Shown here one piece after another: positions 1 to 5,663 of a DNA stretch of 5,663 bases (position 1 is the stretch's first letter; the number at the start of each line of letters is the position of its first letter). The stretch is from Cupriavidus sp. (GTDB taxonomy: Bacteria; Pseudomonadota; Gammaproteobacteria; Burkholderiales; Burkholderiaceae). The stretch lies in assembly GCA_013362725.1 (NCBI GenBank), contig JABFVP010000480.1, forward strand, positions 1 through 5,663, written 5' to 3'. The notes under the pieces are model-generated. The model was not told the origin of the DNA. It ran no database searches and saw only the letters and a list, made by a program, of their open reading frames with translations. The translations under genes were made by a program, and so were the position numbers.

Positions 1-315
1 AAGGAGCAGCTGATCAAGACGCTGGACTTGCCGCGTGCCACCGTTGACCGCAAGGCGCGCGCGCACCAGAAACTGTCAAGCGAGCAAAGCGAACGCGTGC
101 TGGGCATGGTGCGGCTAGTCGGCCAGGTACAGGCACTGGTGGCAAGCTCGGGCGATGCGCGCGGCTTCAATGCGGCGCAGTGGGTGGCGCAGTGGCTGGA
201 GCAGCCGTCGCCGGCGCTGGGCGGGCAACGCCCCGCCGCCTTGATGGATACCGTCGCGGGCCAGCGCATCGTCTCCGACCTGGTGGCCAGGATGCAGAGC
301 GGGGCCTACGCTTGA
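1..315 (+). CDS. Xre/MbcA/ParS-family antitoxin, 5'-truncated by window edge
   Basis: This is the antitoxin of a RES-Xre type II toxin-antitoxin pair. It should bind and neutralise the RES toxin encoded next to it and, as is usual for the family, repress its own promoter through an N-terminal helix-turn-helix. The frame is open from base 1, so the start and most of the DNA-binding domain lie outside the window; 104 residues are visible. Visible residues 7-33 (LPRATVDRKA through KLSSEQSERV) look like the end of the Xre-like HTH. Residues 34-104 match the MbcA/ParS/Xre toxin-binding domain (formerly DUF2384): a helix around GMVRLVGQVQAL, then WVAQWL, the signature LGGQRPAALMDTVAGQ at 73-88, and the typical GAYA end. 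A TTG at base 28 could be taken as a start, but it would cut the HTH and is unlikely to be real. The stop codon overlaps the toxin start. Family and pairing are well supported; autoregulation is inferred. Confidence 0.9.
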   Translation, partial: KEQLIKTLDLPRATVDRKARAHQKLSSEQSERVLGMVRLVGQVQALVASSGDARGFNAAQWVAQWLEQPSPALGGQRPAALMDTVAGQRIVSDLVARMQSGAYA

Positions 316-785
316 GGCAGGCCTGGCGCATCGCGACCGACACGCCCCTCTACACCGCGGACGATGCCAGCGGCGCCGGCGCCAAGGCGACCGGAGGGCG
401 CTGGAACCGGCAGGGAACGCCCCTGATTTACGCGGCCTCGAGCATCGCGCTGGCTTGCCTGGAAACGCTGGTCCACCTGGGCTGCGCCGGCCTGCCGTTG
501 AACCGCTACCTGGTCCGCATCGAGATTCCCGACGACTTGTGGGCCGCAGCCGGGCACTTGACGGCTGCCAGCGCGCCGGTCGGCTGGGATGCCATTCCCG
601 CCGGCAAGACCAGCCTCGACACCGGCGAGGCCTGGGTGCGCGAGGGCACCAGCGCCTTGCTGCTGGTGCCTTCGATTGTGATCCCCGAAGAGTTCAACGT
701 GCTGGTCAATCCCTTGCACGCGGATGCCGGGCGGCTGGCCTATACCAAGGTGCGCCGCTGGCAGTACGACGCACGCCTGGCCTGA
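312..785 (+). CDS. RES-domain toxin (NAD+-degrading, type II TA)
   Basis: This 157-residue protein is the toxin partner of the upstream antitoxin. Characterised RES toxins (for example MbcT of Mycobacterium tuberculosis and the Pseudomonas putida RES toxin) deplete cellular NAD+ in the cytoplasm. Visible family features are GGRWNRQG (Arg30 in the pocket), IYAA with Tyr40, ALACLE with Glu51, and VPSIVIPEEFNVLVNP with Ser121 and Asn133 followed by His136. These include the Arg, Glu and Ser that name the family, so the active site looks intact. Length is normal for a stand-alone RES toxin. The start is set at TTG 312, giving MRQAWRIATDT, because RES proteins begin with a short strand of this kind. 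It creates a TTGA 4-base overlap with the antitoxin stop, which suggests translational coupling. No strong Shine-Dalgarno is visible. A longer reading from base 180 would run inside the antitoxin gene and adds no family sequence. Confidence 0.9.
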   Translation: MRQAWRIATDTPLYTADDASGAGAKATGGRWNRQGTPLIYAASSIALACLETLVHLGCAGLPLNRYLVRIEIPDDLWAAAGHLTAASAPVGWDAIPAGKTSLDTGEAWVREGTSALLLVPSIVIPEEFNVLVNPLHADAGRLAYTKVRRWQYDARLA

Positions 786-792
786 AGCAGGA

Positions 793-2370
793 TCACGCCG
801 CGCCGCCGGCGCGCAGCAGGTGTTTCTGGATCTTGCCGCTGGTGGTCTTGGGCAGTGCCTCAACGAAATGGTAGCGGCGCGGCCGCTTGTAGGCAGCGAG
901 CCGGTCGCCTTGCAGCAGGAAGGCATCGAGCTGTTGCGCGCTCGGCGCGGGCTTGCCGCGCGCCACCACGTAGGCGCCGACCACCTGGCCCCAGGTGGGA
1001 TCGGGCTCGCCCAGTACCGCGACTTCGAGCACGCCGGGATGCTCGATCAGGGCGTCTTCCACCTCGCGCGGATAGACGTTCTCGGCGCCGGAATTGATCA
1101 TGTAGTCGATGCGGTCGCGGATCCACAGGTAGCCGTCGGCATCCACGCTGCCGAGGTCGCCGGTGTGGTACCAGCCGTGCGCCAGCGCGCGCGCGTTGGC
1201 ATCAGGGCGGTTCAGGTAGCCCTGCATCATGCACGGGCCGCGCACCAGCACTTCGCCGACTTCGCCCGGCGCGCACGGCTGCGACGGGTCGGTCGGTGCG
1301 CCGTCCTCGCGCAGCCTTGCCACCACCAGTTCGTGGCCCAGCGCGGGCAGTCCGGCCGAGCCGGCGCGGCTCAGCTGTTCGTGCGGATAGAGCACCGACA
1401 TGCACGGTCCCATTTCCGTGGTGCCGTAGACCTGCACCAGCCCCGCGCCGACCTTGCGGTCCCATTCGCGGATCAGGTGCGGCGCCATCGAGGCGCCGCC
1501 GTATTCCACCAGCCGCAGCGAGGACAGGTCGCGGGTACCGGCGTCCGGATGGTCGAGCAGCATGCCGACCATGGTCGGCGCGGCGAAGAAATGCGTGACG
1601 CCCTCGGCTTCGACCAGTTGCCACGCCTCGCCCGCATCGAAGCGGCGCTGCAGCACCTGGGTGGCGCCGACCTGCAGGCGCGGCAGGAAGCTGGTGTGCA
1701 GCTCGGCGGTGTGATTCAGCGGCGCGAGCGACAGGCCCACGTCCTCGCGCGACAGCATCATGGCCTGGTGCATCATCGCGTTGTGCTGCAGCTTGCTGCG
1801 ATGCGTGTGCATGACGCCCTTGGGCCGGCCGGTGGTGCCGCTGGTGTACATCAGGATGCAGGGGGCGTTCTCGTCTACTGTCACCGCGGGCGGCGTGTGG
1901 GGCTGATCTGCCACCAGCGTGTCGAGCCGGTGCGTGGCGACAGCGGGCGCCGCGTCGGCGTCGGCATAGAGGCGCAACGTGGTGCCGGACGCCAGTTCGG
2001 CGGCTTTCTCCACGACGGCCGCGCCTTCGCGTTCGAACAGCAGCGCCCTGGCGCCGCCGTCGTTCAGGATGTAGGCCAGCTCCTGCGCCGCCAGGCGGTA
2101 GTTGACCGGGTTGAAGACCGCGCCCAGGCGCGCCGTGGCCAGCAGCGCAAAGACGAAGGCCGGCGTGTTGCAGAGGAAGGCCGCCACCACGTCGCCCTTG
2201 CCGATGCCCAGCGACTGCAAGGCATGCGCGTGGCGGTTGACCTCGGCATCCAGCTGCGCAAAGGTCCACGCGCGCCGCCCGGCGCCGATGCCGCTGACCA
2301 GCGCGGTCTTGTGCGGCAGGTTGCGCGCGGGCCAGGTCAGGGTGTCGCCAAGGGTGATGCCGCAGGTCAA
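793..2370 (-). CDS. Acyl-CoA synthetase (AMP-forming), ANL superfamily
   Basis: This complete 525-residue adenylate-forming enzyme is expected to activate a carboxylic acid with ATP to an acyl-AMP and transfer it to CoA, in the cytoplasm or at the membrane. The ANL core motifs appear in order: phosphate loop YTSGTTGRPKGV (175-186), PLNHTAELH (217-225), YGGAS (290-294), YGTTEMG (315-321), YHTGDLG (401-407), hinge region RDRIDYMINSGAENVYPREVE split at 418-428 and 429-438, and the C-terminal catalytic lysine in KTTSGKIQK (Lys513). All key residues look intact. The resemblance is to the medium/long-chain fatty-acyl-CoA synthetase group; the substrate cannot be read from the sequence. The start is TTG 2370, the only plausible start after the in-frame upstream stop, with GGAG at 2378-2381 seven bases upstream. 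It is convergent with the RES toxin and divergent from the helicase gene, with no partner genes here that would name a pathway. Confidence 0.93.
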   Translation of the reverse strand: MTCGITLGDTLTWPARNLPHKTALVSGIGAGRRAWTFAQLDAEVNRHAHALQSLGIGKGDVVAAFLCNTPAFVFALLATARLGAVFNPVNYRLAAQELAYILNDGGARALLFEREGAAVVEKAAELASGTTLRLYADADAAPAVATHRLDTLVADQPHTPPAVTVDENAPCILMYTSGTTGRPKGVMHTHRSKLQHNAMMHQAMMLSREDVGLSLAPLNHTAELHTSFLPRLQVGATQVLQRRFDAGEAWQLVEAEGVTHFFAAPTMVGMLLDHPDAGTRDLSSLRLVEYGGASMAPHLIREWDRKVGAGLVQVYGTTEMGPCMSVLYPHEQLSRAGSAGLPALGHELVVARLREDGAPTDPSQPCAPGEVGEVLVRGPCMMQGYLNRPDANARALAHGWYHTGDLGSVDADGYLWIRDRIDYMINSGAENVYPREVEDALIEHPGVLEVAVLGEPDPTWGQVVGAYVVARGKPAPSAQQLDAFLLQGDRLAAYKRPRRYHFVEALPKTTSGKIQKHLLRAGGAA

Positions 2371-2377
2371 GGTCGTG

Positions 2378-2381
2378 CTCC
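2378..2381 (-). promoter_or_regulatory. Ribosome binding site of the acyl-CoA synthetase
   Basis: On the minus strand GGAG lies 7 bases before the TTG at 2370. It supports the non-ATG start, since the only other start-like codon nearby (GTG at 2392) is in a different frame. Confidence 0.55.
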
Positions 2382-2431
2382 GTCGTGTCCACTGCCGGGC
2401 TGGCAGGCGCTTTTTATCTGGTCAGCCGGAC

Positions 2432-2461
2432 AATATAGAGCGGCGTGTGGGGCACATGGAA
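2432..2461 (-). promoter_or_regulatory. Possible promoter of the acyl-CoA synthetase
   Basis: On the minus strand a TATATT hexamer (2437-2432) sits in the otherwise GC-rich divergent region, with a weak -35-like TTCCAT (2461-2456) 18 bases upstream. It would give a leader of roughly 55 bases before the TTG start. The -10 is good but the -35 is poor, so this is a candidate only. Confidence 0.25.
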
Positions 2462-2505
2462 ATAACGATTTGCTCTTTCTTTATGCCCGTTGAGCGGTAA
2501 GGGCA

Positions 2506-2533
2506 TTGCCCGGACGGGCCACTACTGTATATT
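2506..2533 (+). promoter_or_regulatory. Predicted SOS promoter of the nuclease-helicase gene
   Basis: A sigma-70-like arrangement points towards the helicase gene: TTGCCC at 2506-2511, a 16-base spacer, and TATATT at 2528-2533. The -10 lies inside the LexA operator, the usual geometry for SOS promoters, in which bound LexA blocks RNA polymerase. Transcription would begin near base 2540, leaving a leader of about 50 bases before ATG 2592. The hexamers are read by eye and the start site is inferred. Confidence 0.55.
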
Positions 2534-2540
2534 TGTACAG
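2525..2540. promoter_or_regulatory. LexA operator (SOS box)
   Basis: CTGTATATTTGTACAG is an exact CTGT-N8-ACAG site, the consensus LexA motif of gamma- and beta-proteobacteria. The AT-rich core and the flanking TA on the left and TT on the right also agree with the extended consensus. It differs from the ideal E. coli core (CTGTATATATATACAG) at only two inner positions. It overlaps the predicted -10 of the rightward promoter and ends 51 bases before ATG 2592 of the nuclease-helicase gene. Repression by LexA, relieved after DNA damage, is the expected regulation. Confidence 0.88.
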
Positions 2541-2591
2541 TTTTCGCTGTGCCCCTTGTCTGTGTCCGCCGTCACCGCGCCCCCTCCCGTC

Positions 2592-4877
2592 ATGCCCGCA
2601 CCGCCCACTGCGCCGACGCAACCCGCGTACGTCGTCGCCGTGCGTGCGCTGTGCGAGTTCACCGCCAAGGCGGGCGACCTGGACCTGCGTTTCGTGCCTA
2701 CGCCGTCGGCGCAGGAAGGGGTGGCGGGGCATGGCGTGGTGACCAGCCGTCGCGGCGCGGGCTATCAGGCGGAAGTGGCGCTGTCCGCGGATTTTGGTCC
2801 GCTCCACGTCCGCGGCCGAGCCGACGGCTACGATCCCGCTGCCAACCGGCTCGAGGAAATCAAGACGGTCCGCGGCGACGCCGCCGTGCCGGACAACCAC
2901 CGCCACCTGCACTGGGCCCAAGCCAAGGTCTATGGCTGCCTGCTGTGCCGCAAGCTGGGGCTGCCCGGGCTGGAGATCGCGGTGGTCTATTTCGATATCG
3001 TCAGCCAGCGCGAGCACCCGGTGGTGGCGCATTTCGACGCACCGGCGCTCGAGGCGTTCTTCGTCCAGTCATGCGAGCGCTTCCTGCACTGGGCCCAGGC
3101 CGAGCTGGCGCACCGGCAGGCGCGCGATGCCGCGCTGGCGCAGCTGGCGTTTCCGCACCAGGACTTCCGCCCGGGCCAGCGCGAACTTGCGCAGGCGGTC
3201 TACAACGCCAACCGTGCCGGCCGCCACCTGCTGGCGCAGGCGCCCACCGGCATCGGCAAGTCGGTCGGGACGCTGTTCCCGGTGCTCAAGGCCATGCCGG
3301 GCCAGCGGCTAGACAAGGTGTTCTTCCTGTCGGCGCGTTCCACCGGGCGCGGGGTAGCGCTGCACGCCGCCGCGGCCCTGCGCGGCCATGGCGCGCAGCC
3401 GCTGCGCGTGCTGGAGCTGACCGCCCGCGACAAGGCCTGCGAGCATCCGGAACTGGCCTGCCATGGCGAATCGTGTCCGCTGGCGCGCGGCTTCTATGAC
3501 CGCCTGCCGGCCGCGCGCGAAGCGGCGCGCGCCGTGCCGGTGCGCGACCGCGCCGCGGTGCGCGAACTGGCGCGCGAACATGCCATCTGCCCTTACTACC
3601 TGGCACAGGAGCTGGTGCGCTGGAGCGACGTGGTGGTGGCCGACTACAACTACTACTTCGACCGCAGCGCGATGCTGTACGCGCTGACCGTGGCCAATGG
3701 CTGGCGCGCCAGCGTGCTGGTGGACGAGGCCCACAACCTGGTCGAGCGCGGTCGTGCGATGTACACGGCGGAGCTGGATCCGCAAGCGCTGCGCGAGCTG
3801 CGCCGCGGCGCGCCGGCGCCGCTATCCCGGCCGCTGGCACGGCTGGCGCGCCAGTGGAGTGCCCTCGCGCGCCAGGGTGACGATGCCTACGAGGTCCTGC
3901 CAGAAGTGCCGGCGGCCTTCCGCCGTGCGCTGGACGAATGCTGTGCGCAAGTGCTGGCCTACATGACCGAGCATCCGGGCGCGCACGATCCGGCGCTGCA
4001 GCGCTTCTACTTTGACGCGCTGCATTTCGCCCGCCTGGCCGAACAGCTCGATGCGCATTCGCTGTTCGATATCCAGCGCGTGTCGCGACGCCGCGGCCAC
4101 CATGCGCGGCTTTGCCTGCGCAATGTCATCCCGGCCCCGTTCCTGCGCCCGCGGCTTGCGGCCGCGCATTCGGTCACGTTGTTTTCCGCGACCCTCGATC
4201 CCGCGGACTATTACCTCGACACGCTGGGCCTTCCGGCCGACTGCGCGCGCGTGCAGGTGCCATCGCCGTTCCGCGCCGAGCAGCTGTCGGTGCGGATTGC
4301 TTCGCGCCTCTCCACCCGCTATGCGCGGCGCGAGCAGTCGCTGCCGGCCATCGTCGCGCTGATCGCGGACCAGTTCCACGCGCGCCCTGGCAACTACCTG
4401 GCCTTCTTCAGCAGCCACGAATACCTGCAGCAGGCCGTCGCCCGCTTCGCCCGGTCGCACCCGGACATCCCGCATTGGGTCCAGGCGCGCGGCATGGACG
4501 AAGCCGCGCAGGCGGCGTTCCTTGAAGCTTTTGCGGAAGGCGGCGAGGGCATCGGCTTTGCGGTGCTCGGCGGCGCCTTTGCCGAGGGCGTCGACCTGCC
4601 GGGCGAGCGCCTGATCGGCGCCTTCGTCGCCACGCTGGGGCTGCCCCAGTTCAACGCCGTCAACGAGCAGTTCCGCGCGCGCCTGCAGCAGGCGTTCGGC
4701 CGTGGCTACGCCTATGCCTACCTGTACCCGGGGCTGCGCAAGGTGGTGCAGGCCGCGGGCCGGGTGATTCGCACGCAGCAGGACCAGGGCGTGCTGTATC
4801 TGATCGATGACCGCTTTGCCGCGGCGGAAGTGCGGGCGCTGCTGCCGTCGTGGTGGGAAATCGCGCCGGCGGCGTAG
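2592..4877 (+). CDS. PD-(D/E)XK nuclease fused to Fe-S XPD/DinG-type helicase
   Basis: This 761-residue protein is predicted to be an ATP-dependent 5'-3' DNA helicase with its own nuclease, acting in DNA repair. N-terminal part (about 15-165): a RecB-like PD-(D/E)XK fold with GRADG (Asp78), EIK (Glu89, Lys91) and a WAQAKVYG motif (Gln110, Tyr114). Helicase part: QAPTGIGKS Walker A (Lys223), FFLSARSTGR (244-253), four cysteines placed as in XPD/DinG iron-sulfur domains (283, 290, 295, 333), the VDEAHNL box (DEAH 378-381), SATLDP (532-537), GGAFAEGVDLPGERL (660-674), and QAAGRVIRTQQDQG (720-733) with the motif VI arginines. All catalytic residues look intact. ATG 2592 was chosen because conserved sequence begins a dozen residues later (VAVRALCEFTAKAGDLDLRF) and because earlier starts (TTG 2490, TTG 2556, GTG 2562) lie before or close to the LexA box; no clear Shine-Dalgarno is seen. 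It is not E. coli dinG, which lacks this nuclease, so no symbol is given. Confidence 0.92.
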   Translation: MPAPPTAPTQPAYVVAVRALCEFTAKAGDLDLRFVPTPSAQEGVAGHGVVTSRRGAGYQAEVALSADFGPLHVRGRADGYDPAANRLEEIKTVRGDAAVPDNHRHLHWAQAKVYGCLLCRKLGLPGLEIAVVYFDIVSQREHPVVAHFDAPALEAFFVQSCERFLHWAQAELAHRQARDAALAQLAFPHQDFRPGQRELAQAVYNANRAGRHLLAQAPTGIGKSVGTLFPVLKAMPGQRLDKVFFLSARSTGRGVALHAAAALRGHGAQPLRVLELTARDKACEHPELACHGESCPLARGFYDRLPAAREAARAVPVRDRAAVRELAREHAICPYYLAQELVRWSDVVVADYNYYFDRSAMLYALTVANGWRASVLVDEAHNLVERGRAMYTAELDPQALRELRRGAPAPLSRPLARLARQWSALARQGDDAYEVLPEVPAAFRRALDECCAQVLAYMTEHPGAHDPALQRFYFDALHFARLAEQLDAHSLFDIQRVSRRRGHHARLCLRNVIPAPFLRPRLAAAHSVTLFSATLDPADYYLDTLGLPADCARVQVPSPFRAEQLSVRIASRLSTRYARREQSLPAIVALIADQFHARPGNYLAFFSSHEYLQQAVARFARSHPDIPHWVQARGMDEAAQAAFLEAFAEGGEGIGFAVLGGAFAEGVDLPGERLIGAFVATLGLPQFNAVNEQFRARLQQAFGRGYAYAYLYPGLRKVVQAAGRVIRTQQDQGVLYLIDDRFAAAEVRALLPSWWEIAPAA

Positions 4878-5001
4878 AAATTACACGCTGCTGTCGCGGA
4901 TGCGGCATGCTGGCGCAGGAGCCCCGCCTCAGGTCGGCCTTGCGCTGGCCTGGAACGAATCTGGCAGGCACACCGTCACGCGCCAACCGAAAGGACACAC
5001 C
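4878..5001. other. Intergenic gap between helicase and thioredoxin genes
   Basis: These 124 bases hold the thioredoxin ribosome binding site at the right end. I see no convincing stem-loop with a T-run after the helicase stop and no good -35/-10 pair, so I cannot say whether the thioredoxin gene has its own promoter or is read through from the SOS promoter. Confidence 0.4.
4989..4995 (+). promoter_or_regulatory. Ribosome binding site of the thioredoxin-like gene
   Basis: GAAAGGA lies 6 bases before ATG 5002. It decides the start in favour of this ATG over the second ATG at 5008 and over the open frame that continues upstream into the helicase gene. Confidence 0.75.
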
Positions 5002-5325
5002 ATGCCGATGACTCAACACTATGCCGCCACCGAGCCGACCCGCACCGAAGTGGACACGCTGTCCGGTGCCACCGTGCTGGAATTCGGCGCGCCGTGGTGC
5101 GGCTATTGCCAGCGGGCCCAGCCGGCGCTGGCCGAGGCTTTTGCCGTGCATCCGGCCCTGCGTCACCTGAAGATTGAAGACGGCAGCGGAAGGCCACTGG
5201 GCCGGTCGTTCCGCATCAAGCTGTGGCCTACGCTGGTGTTCCTGCGCGACGGCCAGGAAGTGGCCAGGCTGGTGCGCCCCACGGAAGCGGAGCCCATCCG
5301 CGAGGCGATGCGCCGCATCGCCTGA
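5002..5325 (+). CDS. Thioredoxin-family protein with CGYC active site
   Basis: This small 107-residue protein is a thioredoxin-fold disulfide/dithiol oxidoreductase. The sequence shows TVLEFGAPWCGYCQRAQP with the redox pair Cys33 and Cys36 (CGYC), and LWPTLVFLRDGQEV with the cis-proline Pro76 that faces the active site. There is no signal peptide or membrane segment, so it should work in the cytoplasm. The active-site dipeptide is Gly-Tyr rather than the Gly-Pro of classical thioredoxins; tyrosine at this place recalls glutaredoxins (CPYC), but the WCGYC context and the LWPTLVFL strand are thioredoxin-like. The length is close to TrxA (about 108), and it probably represents an accessory thioredoxin. 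It follows the nuclease-helicase on the same strand after 124 bases and converges on the VOC gene. Its natural substrate and reductase are unknown. Confidence 0.9.
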   Translation: MPMTQHYAATEPTRTEVDTLSGATVLEFGAPWCGYCQRAQPALAEAFAVHPALRHLKIEDGSGRPLGRSFRIKLWPTLVFLRDGQEVARLVRPTEAEPIREAMRRIA

Positions 5326-5346
5326 CCGCCGCGCGCCGGGGCCGGC

Positions 5347-5663
5347 TTACTTCGCGAACACCTGGCTCAGGTCGCCAAAGGCCTTGAACTCGAGCGCGTT
5401 GCCTGACGGATCGAGGAAGAACATGGTGGCCTGTTCGCCGACCTGGCCCTTGAAGCGCACATGCGGCTCGATCACGAACCGGGTGCCGGCCGCACGCAGG
5501 CGTTCGGCCAGCGCCTCCCATTGGTCCATCGGCAGGATCGCGCCGAAATGGCGCACCGGCACGTCGTCGCCATCGACGGCGCTGGTGGCACGGTGGCCGC
5601 ATTCCTCGGGCGACAGGTGTGCCACCACCTGGTGGCCAGAGAAGTTGAAATCCACCCACGCCT
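5347..5663 (-). CDS. VOC-family (glyoxalase/dioxygenase-like) protein, 5'-truncated
   Basis: This is the C-terminal part (about 105 residues) of a vicinal oxygen chelate superfamily protein, resembling COG3565, predicted dioxygenases of the extradiol type. The N-terminal half of the first beta-alpha-beta-beta-beta module lies beyond the right edge. The visible part begins AWVDFNFSGHQVVAHLSP, the end of the first module. It continues with VPVRHFGAILPMDQWEALAERLRAAGTRFVIEP (split here by reading across residues), whose His should be a metal ligand, and ends FFLDPSGNALEFKAFGDLSQVF, whose Glu in ALEFK should be another. A GTG at 5655 could be called as a start, but it is the Val inside the conserved WVDFNF strand, and the frame stays open to the window edge. 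The substrate and metal cannot be determined. Its stop faces the thioredoxin stop across a 21-base gap. Confidence 0.88.
   Translation of the reverse strand, partial: AWVDFNFSGHQVVAHLSPEECGHRATSAVDGDDVPVRHFGAILPMDQWEALAERLRAAGTRFVIEPHVRFKGQVGEQATMFFLDPSGNALEFKAFGDLSQVFAK

Noticed and set aside
28..315. Complete short antitoxin starting at TTG 28
   Set aside because: The frame is open to base 1 and residues before and after base 28 read as a continuous HTH segment, so the gene is truncated by the window edge.
724..2493. A 589-codon open frame on the plus strand spanning the whole acyl-CoA synthetase
   Set aside because: It lies opposite a gene with every ANL motif. Its translation is rich in Arg, Ala, Gly, His and Gln with no recognisable domain, as expected for an antisense shadow in high-GC DNA.
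2652..3074. Extra cysteines in the nuclease domain (Cys21, 116, 119, 161) as a Cas4/AddB-like second iron-sulfur cluster
   Set aside because: Their spacing does not match the C-x2-C-x5-C arrangement expected after the Q-x3-Y motif in Cas4/AddB, and I cannot check conservation.
4807..5001. Upstream extension of the thioredoxin frame into the helicase 3' end
   Set aside because: The added residues are Arg-rich and unlike thioredoxins, they overlap the helicase C-terminus, and a good ribosome binding site sits before ATG 5002.
5335..5346. GCCGG-GG-CCGGC repeat between thioredoxin and VOC stops as a bidirectional terminator
   Set aside because: The loop would be too small for the full stem and no T-run follows on either strand.
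5347..5655. Complete 102-residue VOC protein starting at GTG 5655
   Set aside because: The GTG is a Val inside the conserved WVDFNF strand and the family needs an N-terminal module that lies beyond the right edge.

Overview
The window is very GC-rich, codes densely, and uses mostly G/C third positions. Protein-level resemblance (the acyl-CoA ligase, a nuclease-XPD helicase, a COG3565-type VOC protein) fits a beta-proteobacterium of the Burkholderiales, perhaps Cupriavidus or Ralstonia. That assignment is inferred from style and family content, not from a marker gene. I see no rRNA, tRNA, CRISPR array, insertion sequence or attachment site.

Layout from left to right. (1) Positions 1-785, plus strand: the 3' part of an Xre/MbcA/ParS-type antitoxin gene, then a complete RES-domain toxin gene that overlaps it by 4 bases. 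This is a type II RES-Xre toxin-antitoxin pair. (2) Positions 793-2370, minus strand: an ANL-superfamily acyl-CoA synthetase of 525 residues, convergent with the toxin gene with only 7 bases between the stop codons. (3) Positions 2371-2591: a divergent intergenic region. It holds a strong LexA (SOS) operator, CTGT-N8-ACAG with flanking symmetry, laid over a likely -10 element that points to the right. (4) Positions 2592-4877, plus strand: a 761-residue protein joining an N-terminal PD-(D/E)XK nuclease to an iron-sulfur XPD/DinG-type helicase. (5) Positions 5002-5325, plus strand: a small thioredoxin-fold protein with a CGYC active site. (6) Positions 5347-5663, minus strand: the C-terminal part of a VOC-superfamily (glyoxalase/extradiol dioxygenase-like) protein that runs off the right edge.

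The central story is DNA repair. The nuclease-helicase has its own LexA-controlled promoter, so it is predicted to be induced by DNA damage. The operator also shows that translation must begin downstream of it, which rules out the longest reading of the frame. The other genes are probably independent: the TA pair is self-contained, and the synthetase and VOC protein are metabolic. The thioredoxin gene could be read through from the SOS promoter, but a 124-base gap and its own ribosome binding site leave that open.
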